Positions 46,828 to 55,398 of a stretch of DNA of 64,000 bases are shown piece by piece; within the stretch, counting starts at the first letter, position 1; each line of letters begins with the position of its first letter. Source of the stretch: an uncultured Lachnospiraceae bacterium (GTDB lineage: Bacteria; Bacillota; Clostridia; Lachnospirales; Lachnospiraceae); NCBI GenBank assembly GCA_900550475.1, contig URSA01000012.1, forward strand, positions 1-64,000. The letters are read 5' to 3'. The notes under the pieces are model-generated. The model searched no databases, was not told where the DNA came from, and saw nothing but the letters and a program-made list of their open reading frames with translations. A program made the position numbers and the translations under genes.

Positions 46828-48486
46828 CTAGATTGCCAGCGTATTGATGACATGCTCCAGCATTTCACTGATCACGTTGATGTATCTGCTGGCGGCGTTA
46901 TATGCATTCTGGAATTTGATCATGTTGGAAAGCTCCTCATCGGAGGAAACTCCGATGATCTGCTCCCTTGCGCTGAATGTCGCTTCCACGGTCGCTTCCT
47001 GATTTTCGTATATGCTTCTGAATACGGATCCGCTGTTTGCCACCTGGGAAACCAGATCGGAGTAGTAATCCACAAACGTGGTCTTTTTCTGCACGTTCGG
47101 ATTCAGGTGGTATGCCTCCTCCGTGAATGCGCTCTTCAAGGCTTCCGCCGTATCGTAATCCGCTTTTCCGTCCGCCAGCTTGAATCCCAGCATGGAAGGC
47201 TCCTGCAGCAGATTGTTGTTTATCTTCAGATTACCCAAGGTATACATGGTGTCCGTATTGTCGTAGTCCTCCTCCATGTATTTCCATGTGGTATTTCCCG
47301 CCGCATCCGTCTGCTTTGTCCACCCGTCGGAGGTCACCTTCTTGAACAGCTGTATCGGAGAGCCGTCCTTGTCACAGAGGTATCCGTGCTCCGCGTCGCT
47401 GGCATTCGACAGAACCTCATTGATCTTCGTCGCCACATTGTGGATCAGCTGGTCAAACTCCGCCTGCATGTTCATAATGATGGACTGGGAGATACTGTCG
47501 TAATCCTTCTCGATATCGGAGTAGTTTGCGCGGTGGTCGCCTCTTGCCAGAAGGATTGCCTTCAGACCGCCGATATCCGTATCCATGGTGGAGGAAACGG
47601 TCTGATCCAGATCAAACACCTTGGCATGGGTGATATCGTAGCTTCTTGTTCCGTCCGCCATGACGGTGTACTCCGCGTTCTGCGGCCAGAACGGCGTATA
47701 GAAGCCTGTTGTGGCGTCGGTCTGGAGCCCGATCTCGTAACACATGCCGCCCTTTACGAAATCCGTTCCCTCTATCTGTACGGTGATGTTCCCGTAATAA
47801 TCTTCGCTGTAATTCATTTTGCAGAGCTTGCCCAGCTCATCCAGAATCTGGTTGCGGGTATCCCGAAGGTCGTTCGCGTGCTCAATGCCCGCCGCCTCTA
47901 TTCTCTGGATCTGCTTGTTCAGCTCAAGGATCTGATTTCCGTATTTGTTGATGGTGGTCACATTTTCCTTCACCTTCCGGTTCAGGCTGTCCTGATAATC
48001 CTTGAGATCATCCGCCACCGCGCCCGCACGATCCAGAAACTCTGAAGCTCTCTGCACCAGAAGTCCCTGCGTCACGGAGCTGGACGGATCCTTTGCAAGC
48101 TCCTGCACCGCCGTCCACAAGTTGGTCAGAGAGGTCTGGAAATCCTCGCCGTTCATTTCGCCGAGAATGGTCTCCACCTGCTCCATGGTTTCCGTGGACA
48201 CTTCATAAAACATACTGCGGCCGGATTCCTTGCGGTATGTCTTATCCAGAAAATAGTCTCTTACTTGTCTGACTGCGGAAAAATTTACCCCAAGACCATA
48301 CTGCTGATTAGACACAGCTCTGGGGTTTTTAGACACCGTGATATAGCTCCTGGAGCCGAGTAACGGCTGCTGCCTCGTATATCCCTTGGTATCGATATTG
48401 GTTAGATTGTGCGCCGTAGAGTTCAGTACATTCTGTCCTGTCTGCAAGCCGGACACACCGATATATAAACTTCCCATCAGTGGCAT
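46828..48486 (-). CDS. flgK: Flagellar hook-associated protein 1, FlgK paralogue B
   Basis: A 552-residue FlgK-like protein with an N-terminal LYIGVSGLQTGQNVLNSTAH and NLTNIDTKGYTRQQ and a C-terminal MIKFQNAYNAASRYINVISEMLEHVINTL. It precedes paralogue A in the operon and follows flgN, which is its export chaperone in other bacteria. Two FlgK-type proteins in tandem occur in some Clostridia. Confidence 0.9.
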   Translation of the reverse strand: MPLMGSLYIGVSGLQTGQNVLNSTAHNLTNIDTKGYTRQQPLLGSRSYITVSKNPRAVSNQQYGLGVNFSAVRQVRDYFLDKTYRKESGRSMFYEVSTETMEQVETILGEMNGEDFQTSLTNLWTAVQELAKDPSSSVTQGLLVQRASEFLDRAGAVADDLKDYQDSLNRKVKENVTTINKYGNQILELNKQIQRIEAAGIEHANDLRDTRNQILDELGKLCKMNYSEDYYGNITVQIEGTDFVKGGMCYEIGLQTDATTGFYTPFWPQNAEYTVMADGTRSYDITHAKVFDLDQTVSSTMDTDIGGLKAILLARGDHRANYSDIEKDYDSISQSIIMNMQAEFDQLIHNVATKINEVLSNASDAEHGYLCDKDGSPIQLFKKVTSDGWTKQTDAAGNTTWKYMEEDYDNTDTMYTLGNLKINNNLLQEPSMLGFKLADGKADYDTAEALKSAFTEEAYHLNPNVQKKTTFVDYYSDLVSQVANSGSVFRSIYENQEATVEATFSAREQIIGVSSDEELSNMIKFQNAYNAASRYINVISEMLEHVINTLAI

Positions 48487-48525
48487 ATTATCACCTCGTT
48501 ATGCACGGTCTCCCCGTGTCCCGGA

Positions 48526-49044
48526 TTAGCTTTTCGCGTCAAAGCCGCCTCTCTCCGCTCCCATTGTCTCGCCTGCGCTGTACGCACCGCGATTGTAATT
48601 GGCAGTTTCCGGCGCTGCTTTCATCGCCTGGAGCAGATTCAGGTCAAACTCCACCATCTCCAGAGAATTGGCGATCAATTCCCTGTTCTGCTCGTTGACC
48701 CTCTGCGTGCTGTGCACCACATCCCTTAACTTGTCATGCACCTGTGCAAGTCTGCCGCTCTCCTGCGGTCTGCTCTCCAGCATTTTGATCAGGTTCGCCA
48801 GCTTCAATGTCTCAACATCCATGTTCATAACGTTGGCAATATCCTTGACCACCTCGCTTCTTCTGCTCTCAAGGTGATGAAGTCTGCCCACTGCATCTTG
48901 TTCCTCATCCGTGATTTGCTGTAACGCCTGCAGATCTCCGGCCACGATCACCGGAGTCTTTTTCATTGATAATCCCAGCAGCTCTTCATAAACTGCAGTT
49001 TCCTGTTGTAATACGTCAATCAGGTTTTCTATCAAGCTTGCCAC
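48526..49044 (-). CDS. flgN: Flagellar chaperone FlgN
   Basis: A 172-residue helical protein matching FlgN in length and position between flgM and flgK. It has the N-terminal LIDVLQQETAVYEELLGLS helix, a heptad-rich centre and a disordered, Gly-rich tail. FlgN escorts FlgK and FlgL to the export gate. Confidence 0.88.
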   Translation of the reverse strand: MASLIENLIDVLQQETAVYEELLGLSMKKTPVIVAGDLQALQQITDEEQDAVGRLHHLESRRSEVVKDIANVMNMDVETLKLANLIKMLESRPQESGRLAQVHDKLRDVVHSTQRVNEQNRELIANSLEMVEFDLNLLQAMKAAPETANYNRGAYSAGETMGAERGGFDAKS

Positions 49045-49049
49045 CGGGA

Positions 49050-49325
49050 TTACCTCATTTCTTCATACTTCTTCATCAGTTTGTCAGCAAAGCTGTCCAC
49101 GCTCACCTCGTAAGTCCCCGCATCCATGCTCGCCTTGATAGGAGCCGTTACGTCTTCCCTGACATCAGGAGCCGCAGCAACCGCAGCCTTCACGGTCTGG
49201 AAATCCTTTCCCATGCTGCTGATCTGTACCTGATCCTTGAGCCCCGCTCCCGCCGTGCGCTTTACCTGTCCCGGCTTTCTGGTGTTGTAGAGCTGCTGTA
49301 CCTGATTATATGCTTCGATACGCAT
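49050..49325 (-). CDS. flgM: Anti-sigma-28 factor FlgM
   Basis: A 91-residue FlgM. The C-terminal part with the sigma-28-binding helix (DVREDVTAPIKASMDAGTYEVSVDSFADKLMKKY, given in pieces) is typical, and the N-terminus begins MRIEAYNQVQQLY. It inhibits sigma-28 until exported through the completed hook. The ATG at 49,325 with AGGAGG 7 nt upstream is the start; an in-frame extension of 13 residues has no ribosome site. It heads the operon with flgN, flgK, flgK, flgL, fliW and csrA. Confidence 0.9.
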   Translation of the reverse strand: MRIEAYNQVQQLYNTRKPGQVKRTAGAGLKDQVQISSMGKDFQTVKAAVAAAPDVREDVTAPIKASMDAGTYEVSVDSFADKLMKKYEEMR

Positions 49326-49369
49326 ACTGACTCCTCCTTTCCTTTTTGCTTTTTTCTGTATCACTATAT

Positions 49370-49396
49370 ATATCGTTAAAAAAGAGATGAACTTTA
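49370..49396 (-). promoter_or_regulatory. Sigma-28-like promoter of the flgM operon
   Basis: TAAA (49,393-49,396), 15 nt and AACGATAT (49,370-49,377) follow the same geometry as the flagellin promoter. The -35 box falls in the loop of the upstream terminator. A sigma-A -10 like TATAGT lies close by, so dual control is possible. Confidence 0.55.
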
Positions 49397-49407
49397 GTGT
49401 TCATCTC
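49378..49407 (-). terminator. Terminator of the LURP-one-like gene
   Basis: GAGATGAAC pairs with GTTCATCTC (49,384-49,407) around ACTAAA, followed by six U on the minus strand. It sits 18 nt downstream of the LURP-one-like gene stop and overlaps the flagellar promoter of the next operon. Confidence 0.85.
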
Positions 49408-49424
49408 AATTTTTTATCAGATAT

Positions 49425-49901
49425 TCAGCAATTCCCGTCCGGGCAGTTGGCGGCATCGATGGCTATGGCAAGCATCAGCGCCATCACCTCGTCCGCAGGA
49501 TTCTGGATGTCGATCACATAGGTGTCCCCCCAGTGAAACGGTTGCTTTGAGATGTGTACCACCTCGCTGCACCCTGCGTAGACCTCATACTCCCACGCAA
49601 GGAAATCCCCCTCGCAGTGCCACCCGTTATAATCGATCTCGTAGGTGGGTTTGAAGATGGAAAATTGTTTTCGGACAGTCCCGACCATGACCCCGTCGAC
49701 CTCAATGTCAAAGGTTGGCAGGAAGGTAAACGCATGCTGATGCACGGCGCCGATTTCACGCCCCGATGTGTCCGAGACATGGAGATGGTGCGCCCATGTC
49801 AGAAACTCCGCCTTCACAAAATATTTCTGCTGCTCATATTCATCATACACATCATAGGTGTCCGTCCACGAAAAGACGCGCTGCTTGATCAATAATTTCA
49901 T
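49425..49901 (-). CDS. LURP-one-related (LOR/DUF567) protein
   Basis: A protein of 158 residues of the LOR family, a beta-barrel fold related to Tubby C-terminal and scramblase domains. The regularly spaced pattern of VYDEYEQQKYFVKAEF, LPTFDIEVDG and KPTYEIDYNGW-type strands is typical. Function in bacteria is unknown. The start MKLLIKQ at 49,901 is the usual N-terminus; an in-frame ATG 57 nt earlier has no clear ribosome site. It is a single-gene unit between flagellar and housekeeping genes. Confidence 0.75.
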   Translation of the reverse strand: MKLLIKQRVFSWTDTYDVYDEYEQQKYFVKAEFLTWAHHLHVSDTSGREIGAVHQHAFTFLPTFDIEVDGVMVGTVRKQFSIFKPTYEIDYNGWHCEGDFLAWEYEVYAGCSEVVHISKQPFHWGDTYVIDIQNPADEVMALMLAIAIDAANCPDGNC

Positions 49902-50097
49902 AACCGGCCTGATTCCCCGTTCATTTTGTATCCTCTGCACACTCTGTATATCGTGCACACAGTAATTTCATGTTAGAGCATCCTGCTTTTTCTGTCAAGC
50001 ATTCCCGATGCCGGAAAACATACAATTTGGGTATGGCTATTTCCGTGTATTTCCGCTATAATATATGGAAAATAAAAGAAAAAGGAATGGGAAAAAT

Positions 50098-50703
50098 ATG
50101 GAAATTGTATGTTTGGATCTGGAGGGCGTTCTGGTTCCCGAAATCTGGATCGCCTTTGCGGAGGAGACCGGGATCCCGGAGTTAAAGAGAACCACCCGCG
50201 ACGAGCCCGATTATGACAAGCTGATGAAGTACCGCATCGGCATTTTAAAGGAACACGGCCTTGGACTGAAGGAGATACAGGAGACGATTGCAAAAATCGA
50301 TCCCCTTCCCGGTGCAAGGGAGTTTCTGGACAGGCTGCGGGAGATGACGCAGGTCATCATCTTAAGTGACACCTTCTCCCAGTTTGCGGGACCTCTCATG
50401 AAAAAGCTCGGCTATCCTACCATCTTCTGCAATTCTTTGGTGGTTGCGGGCAATGGGGAAATCACGGACTTCAAAATGCGCTGTGAAAAATCAAAGTACA
50501 CCACGGTCAAGGCGCTGCAGTCCATCGGCTACGATACCATTGCAAGCGGCGACAGCCACAATGACCTGGGCATGATTCAGGCAAGCAAGGCAGGCTTCCT
50601 GTTCAAGAGTACCGACGCCATCAAGGCGGAGTACCCGGACATTCCGGCTTATGAGACCTACGACGAGCTTTTTGACGCGATCAAACGTGCCATTCTGGCG
50701 TGA
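50098..50703 (+). CDS. thrH: Phosphoserine phosphatase/homoserine phosphotransferase ThrH
   Basis: A 201-residue HAD-family protein. Motif I DLEGVLVPE with the catalytic Asp, motif II SDTF and motif IV GDSHNDLGM are present. ThrH uses phosphoserine to phosphorylate homoserine or hydrolyses phosphoserine, feeding serine and threonine synthesis. The ATG at 50,098 has AAGGA upstream; an ATG 33 nt earlier is in frame but unlikely. It is followed 10 nt later by a carbohydrate-binding-like gene, apparently in one transcript. Confidence 0.88.
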   Translation: MEIVCLDLEGVLVPEIWIAFAEETGIPELKRTTRDEPDYDKLMKYRIGILKEHGLGLKEIQETIAKIDPLPGAREFLDRLREMTQVIILSDTFSQFAGPLMKKLGYPTIFCNSLVVAGNGEITDFKMRCEKSKYTTVKALQSIGYDTIASGDSHNDLGMIQASKAGFLFKSTDAIKAEYPDIPAYETYDELFDAIKRAILA

Positions 50704-50713
50704 AAGGAAAAGC

Positions 50714-51496
50714 ATGCTGCTCACAATCAAAATAATGGACAAAGATAACCGGATCCTCTGCGAGACCTCCGGTGAAAATTTTACAGACCTTGTGTGTGAA
50801 AGAGAATATGAGGAGGGAGATCGCATCGTCCTTGCCTCCTCCGAGAAAAATACAAGCCTGCGGATTCAGTTGGACGATGCGATGGGTGAAGCGCTGGTCT
50901 GCCTGACAGGCGAGCTTTCCTATGTGATTCCTTTCGGCGAACAGCGAAACAGCTATTCTCCCAAGGCATTCACCGGATCTACCCACTATCTGTACGCCGA
51001 GGCTGCACTTCCCGCTTCGTACCGGAATCTTGCCTTGAACCCGTATGATTTTGAGGACGCCGCGGACTGCTATCCCCACGCCTCCGCCAATGTCCACACC
51101 CGCGGCGAGGCTGTCTTTGCTGCCAGAAACGCCATAGACGGTGTGCGTGCCAACCTGTCCCACGGCAACTGGCCGTATGCGTCATGGGGAATCAATATGA
51201 GGGATGATGCCTGCATTAAGATCGACTTCGGGCGAACCGTGTCCGTCGACAGGATCCTGCTCTACACCCGCTCCGACTTTCCTCATGACAACTGGTGGAC
51301 GCAGGTAACCTTCCATTTTTCGGACGGAAGCACTCTGGAATGTCCTCTGGAGAAAAGCATTGCTCCCCATGTCATTACCTTTCCTTCCAGATCCATTTCC
51401 TGGCTGTCCATGGACCGCCTGATCAAGGCGGAGGATCCCTCCCCCTTTCCGGCGCTTACCCAGATCGAAATATACGGAACGGACGCTCCCGCCTAA
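50714..51496 (+). CDS. Carbohydrate-binding (galactose-binding-like) protein
   Basis: A 260-residue protein without signal peptide. The C-terminal half resembles a discoidin/F5-8 type C-like galactose-binding domain: NLALNPYDF, ARNAIDGVRAN, INMRDDACIKIDFGRTVSVDRILLYTRSDF and LTQIEIYG are the usual strand pattern. The N-terminal part is a smaller beta domain. AAAGGA precedes the ATG at 50,714. It ends in a 4-nt overlap of stops with the converging DUF362 gene. Because it is not secreted by a visible signal, an intracellular role is likely, but no enzyme domain is present. Confidence 0.7.
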   Translation: MLLTIKIMDKDNRILCETSGENFTDLVCEREYEEGDRIVLASSEKNTSLRIQLDDAMGEALVCLTGELSYVIPFGEQRNSYSPKAFTGSTHYLYAEAALPASYRNLALNPYDFEDAADCYPHASANVHTRGEAVFAARNAIDGVRANLSHGNWPYASWGINMRDDACIKIDFGRTVSVDRILLYTRSDFPHDNWWTQVTFHFSDGSTLECPLEKSIAPHVITFPSRSISWLSMDRLIKAEDPSPFPALTQIEIYGTDAPA

Positions 51497-52611
51497 AGCT
51501 TGAGCGCCCGCTTTACTTCAATCGCTTTCATAGGGCACATCTCCTGACAACAGAAACAGGAGATGCAGCCCTTCTTTTTAAATCTGGCTTTTCTTTCTTT
51601 TATCTCAATCACATGCGCCGGACAGCTCTCCGCACATTTTCCGCAGCCCACGCAGCGCTCCCCATTGAGCCGGGGGTAAGATCGGAACAGTTTTCTCATG
51701 ACAGCCACAAAGGGCTTCTTTAAGAATGTCGGCAGCTTGGAGGAAAAATCCAGCGTCTGCGTGTCCGGTTTTTGAAACGGCGTAAGATCCTCCGGCACGG
51801 GATCTCCCACAAGCGTGATCTCGTCCGGCTTTGCAAGCCCCTGCTCCACCGCCTGTCTGATCATCACGACCTCCATGGGATCCAGCTTCATAAGTCCCGC
51901 CGCAAAATAATCCTGCGTGTAGAAATCCCTTGCCGCCAGCAAAAGATGCAGCGGATGACAGGTTCCTCCCGTGGGGCCGTTTCCCTCCATGGCGTCAATG
52001 GCATCGATGACCGTAACCTTGGGCGCTACCGTCTGCGCCAGCTCCAAAAGCATACGGGAAAAGTCCTCGATATCCGGCCACATGTAATGCATCTGCGGTT
52101 TCTCCAGTCCCGGTATGGTGCCGAACAGGTTCTTGATTCCGCCGGAATATCCCGTCATGGAGTGGGTTTTCAGTTTGCAGATGTTGATAATATAATCCGC
52201 CTCCACGATCGGCGTGATCAGGTGAAAGCTATGGTTGGCAAACCCACTCTCACAGGAAACCGTCCGGGCGGAAAAATCCATGTTGAGTTCGCAGTCCTCC
52301 AGCTTGGATACGCCGCATACCCTGTAAAGATTTTTCATGTGCTCGGCGTGATACAGTCCGCCGGAGCTCTCCGCCAGCGTGATCTTCGTCACACCGTGCT
52401 CCCGCAGATAGCGCACCACCGCCTTTATGACCATGGGATGGGTGGTGGCTGCCGCCTCAGGATTTTTCGCCATGACAAAATTCGGTTTCAGAACCACCTT
52501 CATATCCGGACGCAGCTCCTCCTCTACGGAAAGAGCGTCAAGCGCCTTGAAAACTGCCGGAAAGACAAGCTCCTCGCTGTATTCCGAAACCCGGTACAGT
52601 GTCTGTATCAT
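51493..52611 (-). CDS. DUF362 protein with C-terminal ferredoxin domain
   Basis: A 372-residue cytoplasmic iron-sulfur protein: an N-terminal DUF362 domain (about 1-280) followed by a bacterial-type 2[4Fe-4S] ferredoxin domain with CVGCGKCAESCP and CISCFCCQEMCP. DUF362 proteins are thought to act in anaerobic electron transfer or sulfur/nitrogen metabolism, but the substrate is unknown. It lies directly downstream of atpC, 2 nt away, so it is transcribed with the ATP synthase. Its stop overlaps the convergent gene. Confidence 0.85.
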   Translation of the reverse strand: MIQTLYRVSEYSEELVFPAVFKALDALSVEEELRPDMKVVLKPNFVMAKNPEAAATTHPMVIKAVVRYLREHGVTKITLAESSGGLYHAEHMKNLYRVCGVSKLEDCELNMDFSARTVSCESGFANHSFHLITPIVEADYIINICKLKTHSMTGYSGGIKNLFGTIPGLEKPQMHYMWPDIEDFSRMLLELAQTVAPKVTVIDAIDAMEGNGPTGGTCHPLHLLLAARDFYTQDYFAAGLMKLDPMEVVMIRQAVEQGLAKPDEITLVGDPVPEDLTPFQKPDTQTLDFSSKLPTFLKKPFVAVMRKLFRSYPRLNGERCVGCGKCAESCPAHVIEIKERKARFKKKGCISCFCCQEMCPMKAIEVKRALKL

Positions 52612-52613
52612 AT

Positions 52614-53027
52614 CTACCTCGTAAACTTCTCCGTTTCCCTGATTCGAGCCAGTGCCCTCGCCATGGCGGCTCTGGTCAAATGGTACTCCTGTATGCTCTG
52701 TTTCTGCTGCAATCGTTCCTCTGCCCGCTCCAACGCCTTTCTTGCCCGGTCGGCATCAATATCCTCCGGGCGCTCCACCGTATCCGACAGAAGCAGGACA
52801 CGGTTATTGGCAATCTGGCAGAAGCCCTGTCCCACAACGGCGTACCGCCATTCACCGCCTTCCTTCACCCGGAATCTCGCCTCCCCGGACACCACCGCCA
52901 CCATCATTTCCTCATGGTGTGCCATAACGGCAAACTCCCCGTCCGGCGCCGGTATGATCAGGCTGTTGCAGGGTCCCTCGTAAAAGATCCCGTTACCGGA
53001 TATCATTTCCAAATGAAAATCTGACAT
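52614..53027 (-). CDS. atpC: ATP synthase epsilon subunit
   Basis: A 137-residue epsilon subunit with the N-terminal beta-sandwich (FHLEMISGNGIFYEGPCNSLIIPAPDGEFAVM) and C-terminal helical hairpin. It regulates rotation and ATP hydrolysis. It is 41 nt downstream of atpD and followed after 2 nt by the DUF362 gene. Confidence 0.93.
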   Translation of the reverse strand: MSDFHLEMISGNGIFYEGPCNSLIIPAPDGEFAVMAHHEEMMVAVVSGEARFRVKEGGEWRYAVVGQGFCQIANNRVLLLSDTVERPEDIDADRARKALERAEERLQQKQSIQEYHLTRAAMARALARIRETEKFTR

Positions 53028-53068
53028 CTGCGTTCCCGCCTTTCCGTCCTGCGCAAAGCGTCACCCAC

Positions 53069-54469
53069 TTAAACTGCGCTCTCCATTTCCTTTGCTTTCT
53101 CAACCACATCCTCTATGGTTCCCGCATTGAAGAACGCTGCCTCGGGATACTCGTCCATCTCACCGTTTATGATCGCCTGAAACCCCCTGATCGTATCTGC
53201 CAGCGGCACGTATTTTCCGGGAATACCCGTGAAATTTTCCGCCACATGGAAGGGCTGGGAAAGGAATTTCTGCACCTTTCTCGCCCGGTTCACGGTGAGC
53301 TTATCCTCCTCGGAGAGCTCCTCCATACCCAGAATGGCGATAATATCCTGCAATTCCTTGTACTTCTGCAGCATTTCCTGCACCTTACGCGCCGTCTCGT
53401 AATGCTCTTTTCCCACGATATCCGCTTCCAGAATACGGGATGAGGATTCCAACGGGTCCACCGCGGGATAAATTCCCTGTTCCACAATTTTTCTGGACAG
53501 AACCGTTGTGGCGTCCAGATGTGCAAATGTGGTTGCAGGGGCAGGGTCAGTCAGATCGTCCGCCGGGACATACACGGCCTGTACCGAAGTGACGGAGCCC
53601 TTCTTGGTGGAGGCGATCCTCTCCTGCAGCTCTCCCATCTCCGTAGCCAGCGTAGGCTGGTATCCGACGGCGGAGGGCATTCTTCCAAGCAGTGCAGAGA
53701 CCTCGCTTCCCGCCTGCACAAAGCGGAAGATATTGTCGATGAACAGCAGCACGTTCTGATTCCGTTCATCCCGGAAATATTCCGCCATGGTAAGTCCGGT
53801 TTCCGCCACGCGCATACGCGCTCCGGGGGGCTCGTTCATCTGTCCGAACACCAGCGCCGTCTTTTCCAGTACACCGGAATTTTTCATCTCCGTCCAAAGA
53901 TCGTTTCCCTCTCTCGAGCGCTCGCCCACGCCGGTAAAGATAGAATAGCCGCCATGCTCCGTGGCAATATTGCGGATCAGTTCCTGAATCAGCACGGTCT
54001 TGCCGACGCCGGCTCCTCCGAACAGACCGATCTTGCCGCCCTTTGCGTAGGGTGCCAGAAGATCGATCACTTTGATGCCTGTCTCCAGTATGTTGACCAC
54101 CGGGCTCTGCTCCTCAAAGGCGGGCGGTTCCCTGTGGATGCACCACTTTTCCGCATCCTCCAGAGGTTTTCCCCCGTCAATGGGATCCCCCAGCACGTTG
54201 AACAGCCTGCCCAGCGTTTCTTCTCCTACCGGCACACAGATTCCGGCGCCTGTGACGGTCACCTCCATGTCGCGGCAGAGACCCTCGCTGGCAGACAGCA
54301 TGATACAGCGTACCACGTTTCCGCCAAGCTGCTTCGCCACCTCCATGACGCAGCGCTTTCCCCGGTTATCCACCGTCAGCGCATCTTTGATCTTTGGCAG
54401 GGGCCCGCCCTCAAACTGCACATCCACCACGGGGCCCGATATTTGTATGATCTTTCCTGTTTTCACCAT
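53069..54469 (-). CDS. atpD: ATP synthase beta subunit
   Basis: A 466-residue catalytic beta subunit. Walker A GGAGVGKT, ALVFGQMNEPPGAR and the DELSEED-like segment DELSEEDKLTV (here MEELSEEDKLTV) are present. The ATG at 54,469 has AGAGGTG 3 nt upstream; the longer open frame before it belongs to the gamma gene region in another frame. It follows atpG after 10 nt. Confidence 0.96.
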   Translation of the reverse strand: MVKTGKIIQISGPVVDVQFEGGPLPKIKDALTVDNRGKRCVMEVAKQLGGNVVRCIMLSASEGLCRDMEVTVTGAGICVPVGEETLGRLFNVLGDPIDGGKPLEDAEKWCIHREPPAFEEQSPVVNILETGIKVIDLLAPYAKGGKIGLFGGAGVGKTVLIQELIRNIATEHGGYSIFTGVGERSREGNDLWTEMKNSGVLEKTALVFGQMNEPPGARMRVAETGLTMAEYFRDERNQNVLLFIDNIFRFVQAGSEVSALLGRMPSAVGYQPTLATEMGELQERIASTKKGSVTSVQAVYVPADDLTDPAPATTFAHLDATTVLSRKIVEQGIYPAVDPLESSSRILEADIVGKEHYETARKVQEMLQKYKELQDIIAILGMEELSEEDKLTVNRARKVQKFLSQPFHVAENFTGIPGKYVPLADTIRGFQAIINGEMDEYPEAAFFNAGTIEDVVEKAKEMESAV

Positions 54470-54479
54470 ACGCACCTCT

Positions 54480-55397
54480 TTATTTCTCAACAACTCCTCC
54501 TGCGTTTTTGCGGGCTGTGCGGCGCTTTCTGCGCTGCGCCCTTGCCCCGCTTGACACCTCGGTGATCTCCTGTGTGATCGCCGCCTGCCTTGCACGGTTA
54601 TACATTATGCCGAGATCGTGCAGCAGCTCATCCGCATTGTTGGTTGCCGCTTCCATCGCCATCATGCGGTCATTCTGTTCACTGCAGAACGCTTCCACAA
54701 GCGCGCCGTAGACGAAGCCGGACACATAGTTCGGCACCAGCTGATCCAACGCCTCCGACGCGGAGGTCTGAAAAAAGAACTCCTCGTGGCGCACGCCCAT
54801 GGGCTCCACGGGCAGATCGGGCCGTTTCAGAGGCAAAAGCAGCTTATCCTCCGCCTGACTGACCAGACTGTTCTCCATCCTCGTATAGATCACATGGATC
54901 TCATCCAGATTGCCCTCCAGATATTGCTCCAGCAGTCCTTCCGTGATCCACCTCGCCCTTCCGAAGCTGGGATTCTGCGCGGTATACAGAAAATTTTCCT
55001 CGATGTGGAAGTGTCTTCCCGAAAAATAGCTTCTTCCCATCTCACCCACAACGTAAAGACTCACCTGATTCTCCGGGTCATCCAGAAACGCCTGTGCAAG
55101 CTTCAGCACATTATGGTTGTATGCCCCCGCCAGCCCTTTGTCGCCGGTTATGACAAGAAGTCCGATCCGGGTGCGCTTCTTTCCCGGGACTTCCAGAAAA
55201 GGAGTCTCCATCTCGGGCATATGCCGCATGACACGCTCGATCATCGCCTCCAGGGAATAGAAATACGGCTCTGTCTTTTCCAGATCCCTTTTCGCCTTCT
55301 TCATCTTGGTTGAGGCGATCATATACATGGCGCCGGTGATCTTGCGCGTGTCCTGAATACTTCTCCTTCGGTTCTGGATCTCTCTCAAGCCCGCCAT
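54480..55397 (-). CDS. atpG: ATP synthase gamma subunit
   Basis: A 305-residue central-stalk gamma subunit with the N-terminal AGLREIQNRRRSIQDTRKITGAM helix and the conserved ITGDKGLAGAYN and C-terminal NRARQAAITQEITEVSSGA helices. A basic C-terminal extension RAQRRKRRTARKN is unusual. It is one base from atpA. Confidence 0.94.
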   Translation of the reverse strand: MAGLREIQNRRRSIQDTRKITGAMYMIASTKMKKAKRDLEKTEPYFYSLEAMIERVMRHMPEMETPFLEVPGKKRTRIGLLVITGDKGLAGAYNHNVLKLAQAFLDDPENQVSLYVVGEMGRSYFSGRHFHIEENFLYTAQNPSFGRARWITEGLLEQYLEGNLDEIHVIYTRMENSLVSQAEDKLLLPLKRPDLPVEPMGVRHEEFFFQTSASEALDQLVPNYVSGFVYGALVEAFCSEQNDRMMAMEAATNNADELLHDLGIMYNRARQAAITQEITEVSSGARAQRRKRRTARKNAGGVVEK

Positions 55398-55398
55398 A

